In this document: positions 7,104 to 8,885 of the stretch, in pieces
Numbering within the stretch: the stretch's first letter is position 1
Layout of the letters: each line of letters opens with the position of its first letter
Assembly (NCBI GenBank): GCA_002335845.1
Contig: DDCV01000139.1
Location: 1 to 8,885, forward strand
Direction of reading: 5' to 3'
DNA length: 8,885 bases
Source: Rickettsiales bacterium UBA1997
GTDB taxonomy: Bacteria > Pseudomonadota > Alphaproteobacteria > Rickettsiales > UBA1997
The notes under the pieces: generated by a model
The model's input: the letters and a program-made list of their open reading frames with translations, nothing else
What the model was told of the DNA's origin: nothing
Database searches by the model: none
Position numbers and translations under genes: made by a program

Positions 7104-7267
7104 TATTAACCCGTGCACTAACTAGTTGACCTTTTAACAAAAAGATTTTTTTTCTTGGAGATCTTGTTGAAAGCCATAGTACTTACTGCTACTTTGGTTT
7201 TTCAAGAAGATCTTCAAGAAAGAAAATACTGTAGTTAAAAGTCAACTAGTTAGTGCACGGGTTAATA
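7104..7267. repeat. 164-bp near-perfect palindrome, MITE- or RPE-like element
   Basis: Bases 7104-7130 and 7241-7267 are perfect 27-bp inverted repeats (ends TATTAACCCGTGCAC and GTGCACGGGTTAATA). The match continues, after one bulged C at 7131, for 7 more pairs (7132-7138 with 7234-7240). The inner arms 7139-7181 and 7190-7233 are also complementary at roughly 80%, leaving a loop of about 8 bases (7182-7189). The whole element is therefore one long hairpin with no coding capacity. Its ends are compatible with a TA or a TTAA target duplication; these are self-complementary, so sequence alone cannot separate them from the arms. It lies 6 bp after the dut stop and 19 bp before the MurU-like start. 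The perfect outer arms with partly decayed inner arms suggest a small mobile repeat such as a MITE or something like Rickettsia palindromic elements. The arms are more GC-rich than the surroundings. No second copy is in this window. Confidence 0.85.
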
Positions 7268-7273
7268 GTATTG

Positions 7274-7720
7274 CTAATTTACGCCAGTTGAACCAAATCC
7301 ACCTTGGCCACGCTCAGTATCATCCAAATCTTTTACTTCAACAATTTGCGCTTGTTCATATTTGGCAATAATCATTTGTGCAATTCTCATGCCACGATTT
7401 ATAATAAAATCATTTTGCGAATGATTAATTAAAATCACGCAAATCTGACCACGATAATCTGAATCTATAGTTCCTGGAGTATTTAAAACGCTGATGCCGT
7501 TTTTTAATGCTAGCCCGGAACGCGGGCGAATTTGTGCTTCATAACCCTGATCAAGAGCAATGGCAATTCCAGTTTCAATTAAGGTGCTTTGCCCAGCTTT
7601 TAAAATAATATCATCACTAATTGCTGCTACCAAGTCCATACCAGCACTTCCTTTTGTCTTGTAAGATGGGATATCTAGATCTTGTAAATTTTCTAATTTT
7701 TTAATTCTAATAACTGTCAT
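7274..7720 (-). CDS. dut: Deoxyuridine 5'-triphosphate nucleotidohydrolase (dUTPase)
   Basis: Homotrimeric cytoplasmic dUTPase that hydrolyses dUTP to dUMP and pyrophosphate, keeping uracil out of DNA and feeding dTMP synthesis. All five trimeric-dUTPase motifs are present in order. They are AGMDLVA (26-32), RPRSGLALK (65-73), [13 protein letters not shown] (81-93, with the catalytic Asp and the uracil-pocket Tyr), RGMRIAQMI (109-117) and the C-terminal glycine-rich arm [10 protein letters not shown] (137-146). At 148 residues it has the normal bacterial length (about 150). The ATG at 7720 has no Shine-Dalgarno. The gene is divergent from petA across a 93-bp gap. Its 3' end runs almost directly into the palindromic element, which may act as a terminator or RNA-processing site on its transcript. 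No anomalies. Confidence 0.97.
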   Translation of the reverse strand: MTVIRIKKLENLQDLDIPSYKTKGSAGMDLVAAISDDIILKAGQSTLIETGIAIALDQGYEAQIRPRSGLALKNGISVLNTPGTIDSDYRGQICVILINHSQNDFIINRGMRIAQMIIAKYEQAQIVEVKDLDDTERGQGGFGSTGVN

Positions 7721-7732
7721 AAACTGTTAAAT

Positions 7733-7761
7733 TTGATATTGATATTTGCTGATTTGATAAT
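7733..7761 (+). promoter_or_regulatory. Candidate promoter for petAB
   Basis: TTGATA (7733-7738) and GATAAT (7756-7761) are separated by exactly 17 bases and resemble sigma-70 -35 and -10 boxes. A transcript would start near 7768, giving a leader of about 46 bases before petA. TTGATA occurs three times here (7733, 7739, 7754), the first two in tandem. A weaker minus-strand candidate for dut overlaps it (TTGCAA 7785-7780, 16-base spacer, TAATTA 7763-7758), so the two divergent promoters could interfere. The prediction rests only on box similarity in AT-rich DNA. Confidence 0.4.
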
Positions 7762-7813
7762 TACTGTAAAAATCTAATATTGCAAATAGATCATTATTAA
7801 ACATTACCAGCTA

Positions 7814-8395
7814 ATGACAAACAAAGAATCTACATCTCAAAAAAAAGAAAATAACGAAACCGCTATAGATAATAGCCCCGAATCTCCAAAGGATGCTTCG
7901 CGTCGAAAACTCTTAACAAATACAGCATATACAGCAGCTGGAGTCGGAGCGGTTTGTGCTTTTTTGCCATTTGTTGACAGCATGAATCCATCTGACGATG
8001 TTAAGGCCCTTTCTTCAATAGAAGTTGATATTTCTCGTATTCCACTGGGTCAAGAAAAAAAAGTTATGTGGCGCGGTAAACCAATTTTTATTAAGCATCG
8101 CACCAAAGAAGAAATAAAGGCAGCAAAAAGCGTCCCTTTAATTGAGTTAAAAGATCCTGAAGAAGATGCTGCTCGTGTTAAGCCTGGTAAGGAGCAATGG
8201 CTTATAGCAATTGGCATTTGCACCCATTTAGGCTGCGTACCTGCTGGTGGACAAGGTGAGTATAAGGGTTGGTTTTGCCCATGTCATGGCTCGGTTTACG
8301 ATACCTCTGCACGCATTCGCAAAGGTCCGGCTCCAACAAATCTTGAAATTCCACCATATGAGTTTATCTCTGATACGGTGATTAAAATCGGCTAA
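7814..8395 (+). CDS. petA: Ubiquinol-cytochrome c reductase iron-sulfur (Rieske) subunit
   Basis: Rieske [2Fe-2S] subunit of the cytochrome bc1 complex, which takes the first electron from ubiquinol at the Qo site and passes it to cytochrome c1. Residues 30-31 (SRRKLL) form a twin-arginine motif followed by a hydrophobic segment (about 36-55) that serves as uncleaved Tat signal and membrane anchor, then the SMNPSDDVKALSS hinge (56-68) and the periplasmic cluster domain. CTHLGC (136-141) and CPCHGS (155-160) provide the two Cys and two His cluster ligands plus the disulfide pair. GPAP (171-174) is the conserved proline loop. The length of 193 residues is standard. The charged N-terminus before the RR pair (29 residues) appears longer than in Rhodobacter (about 10), and no internal alternative start exists. 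Sequence style is alphaproteobacterial and near Rickettsiales. petB follows after 17 bp. No Shine-Dalgarno is visible. Confidence 0.96.
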   Translation: MTNKESTSQKKENNETAIDNSPESPKDASRRKLLTNTAYTAAGVGAVCAFLPFVDSMNPSDDVKALSSIEVDISRIPLGQEKKVMWRGKPIFIKHRTKEEIKAAKSVPLIELKDPEEDAARVKPGKEQWLIAIGICTHLGCVPAGGQGEYKGWFCPCHGSVYDTSARIRKGPAPTNLEIPPYEFISDTVIKIG

Positions 8396-8412
8396 ATAAA
8401 TTATAATAAAAT

Positions 8413-8885
8413 ATGTCCAATCATATTCAAAATGATCTAGATAAATCACTTACCGAGAAATCAAAAATAGCTAAGTGGATTAATGATCGACTACCAATAA
8501 TTTCTTCCCTTGAAAATACGCTTCTAAAACACCCATACCCAAAAAATCTAAGCTATATGTGGAGCTTTGGCTCAATCGCTGGCATAGCATTGGTTATACA
8601 AATCCTTACGGGATTATTTTTAGCTATGCATTATGTGCCAAATGCTGATTTAGCTTTTGATTCCGTGGAACATATTATGCGTGATGTTCGTTATGGTTGG
8701 CTTATTCGTTATATTCATGCTGTTGGTGCTTCGATGTTTTTTGTGGCAGTTTATATTCATATTGCCCGTGGCCTGTTTTATGGCTCATATAAATCTCCCA
8801 GAGAGTTGCTATGGTGGTTTGGAATATTAATTTTCTTACTAATGATGGCCACAGCATTCTTGGGCTATGTTTTACCTTGGGGTCA
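8413..8885 (+). CDS. petB: Cytochrome b of the bc1 complex, 5' part, cut by window end
   Basis: Membrane-embedded diheme cytochrome b that holds the Qo and Qi sites of the bc1 complex. The window contains the first 157 codons plus two bases, open to the edge. It begins [16 protein letters not shown] and has a short amphipathic lead ([20 protein letters not shown], 33-52). Transmembrane helix A (about 52-73) carries the conserved [12 protein letters not shown]. Helix B has [12 protein letters not shown] to YIHIARG, with His102 and His116 spaced 14 apart as the first pair of heme ligands. [14 protein letters not shown] (119-132) and helix C, ending in [13 protein letters not shown] (146-158), are also present. 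The last of these is the highly conserved Qo-side motif; its final Gln codon (CA...) is incomplete in the window. The ATG is preceded by an AT-only stretch without Shine-Dalgarno, 17 bp after petA. A cytochrome c1 gene (petC) is expected next, outside the window. Confidence 0.95.
   Translation, partial: MSNHIQNDLDKSLTEKSKIAKWINDRLPIISSLENTLLKHPYPKNLSYMWSFGSIAGIALVIQILTGLFLAMHYVPNADLAFDSVEHIMRDVRYGWLIRYIHAVGASMFFVAVYIHIARGLFYGSYKSPRELLWWFGILIFLLMMATAFLGYVLPWG

Noticed and set aside
7104..7267. Reading the palindrome as a simple rho-independent terminator for dut
   Set aside because: A stem of more than 70 pairs with GC-richer outermost ends and no T-run after it is unlike an intrinsic terminator, though it may still stop or process transcripts.
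7085..7273. Palindrome as an in-frame extension of the MurU-like protein, as seen with some Rickettsia palindromic elements inside genes
   Set aside because: An in-frame TAA lies two codons upstream of the ATG, so the element is not translated as part of this gene.
8228..8449. 73-codon minus-strand open frame over the petA end and petB start
   Set aside because: Antisense to two strongly conserved bc1 genes; its residues are just reverse reading of their conserved motifs.

Overview
The window comes from a very AT-rich alphaproteobacterium, most plausibly a member of or close relative of the Rickettsiales. The clearest taxonomic signal is the start of a cytochrome bc1 operon (petA, petB). Its Rieske protein carries CTHLGC and CPCHGS inside an alphaproteobacterial/mitochondrial-type sequence, including a DPEEDAARVKPG stretch that, from memory, resembles Rickettsia Rieske proteins. 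TrmL has an alphaproteobacterial-looking C-terminal motif (RSLNIAVS). This placement is inference; no database search was possible.

Layout: about 7.7 kb on the minus strand reads, in transcription order, dut (7720-7274), a 164-bp palindrome (7267-7104), a MurU-like nucleotidyltransferase (7084-6314), a small unknown membrane protein (6251-5853), trmL (5846-5406), a 137-bp gap, then a tightly packed run of cimA, a UbiH-family flavin hydroxylase, waaA and ddl (5268-51). Within that last run the genes overlap or are 3 bp apart, so they are very likely one transcript with translational coupling. On the plus strand, divergent from dut, petA (7814-8395) and petB (8413 to beyond the window end) start the bc1 operon. 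A candidate promoter lies in the 93-bp divergent gap.

Together the genes describe a Gram-negative, respiring cell. It makes peptidoglycan (Ddl, MurU-type recycling), builds Kdo-containing LPS (WaaA), makes ubiquinone (UbiH family), passes electrons from ubiquinol through bc1 (PetA/PetB), modifies tRNA wobble bases (TrmL) and keeps dUTP out of DNA (Dut). Citramalate synthase (CimA) implies a threonine-independent route into isoleucine. That is surprising if this is an obligate intracellular Rickettsiales and would fit better with a less reduced or extracellular lineage.

The most distinctive element is the 164-bp near-perfect palindrome between dut and the MurU-like gene. It has 27-bp perfect termini and looks like a MITE or a Rickettsia-palindromic-element-like repeat. 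A second general oddity is that almost no gene start has a recognisable Shine-Dalgarno sequence. I found no tRNA, rRNA, CRISPR array, complete insertion sequence or phage gene, and no gene-free stretch longer than 300 bases.
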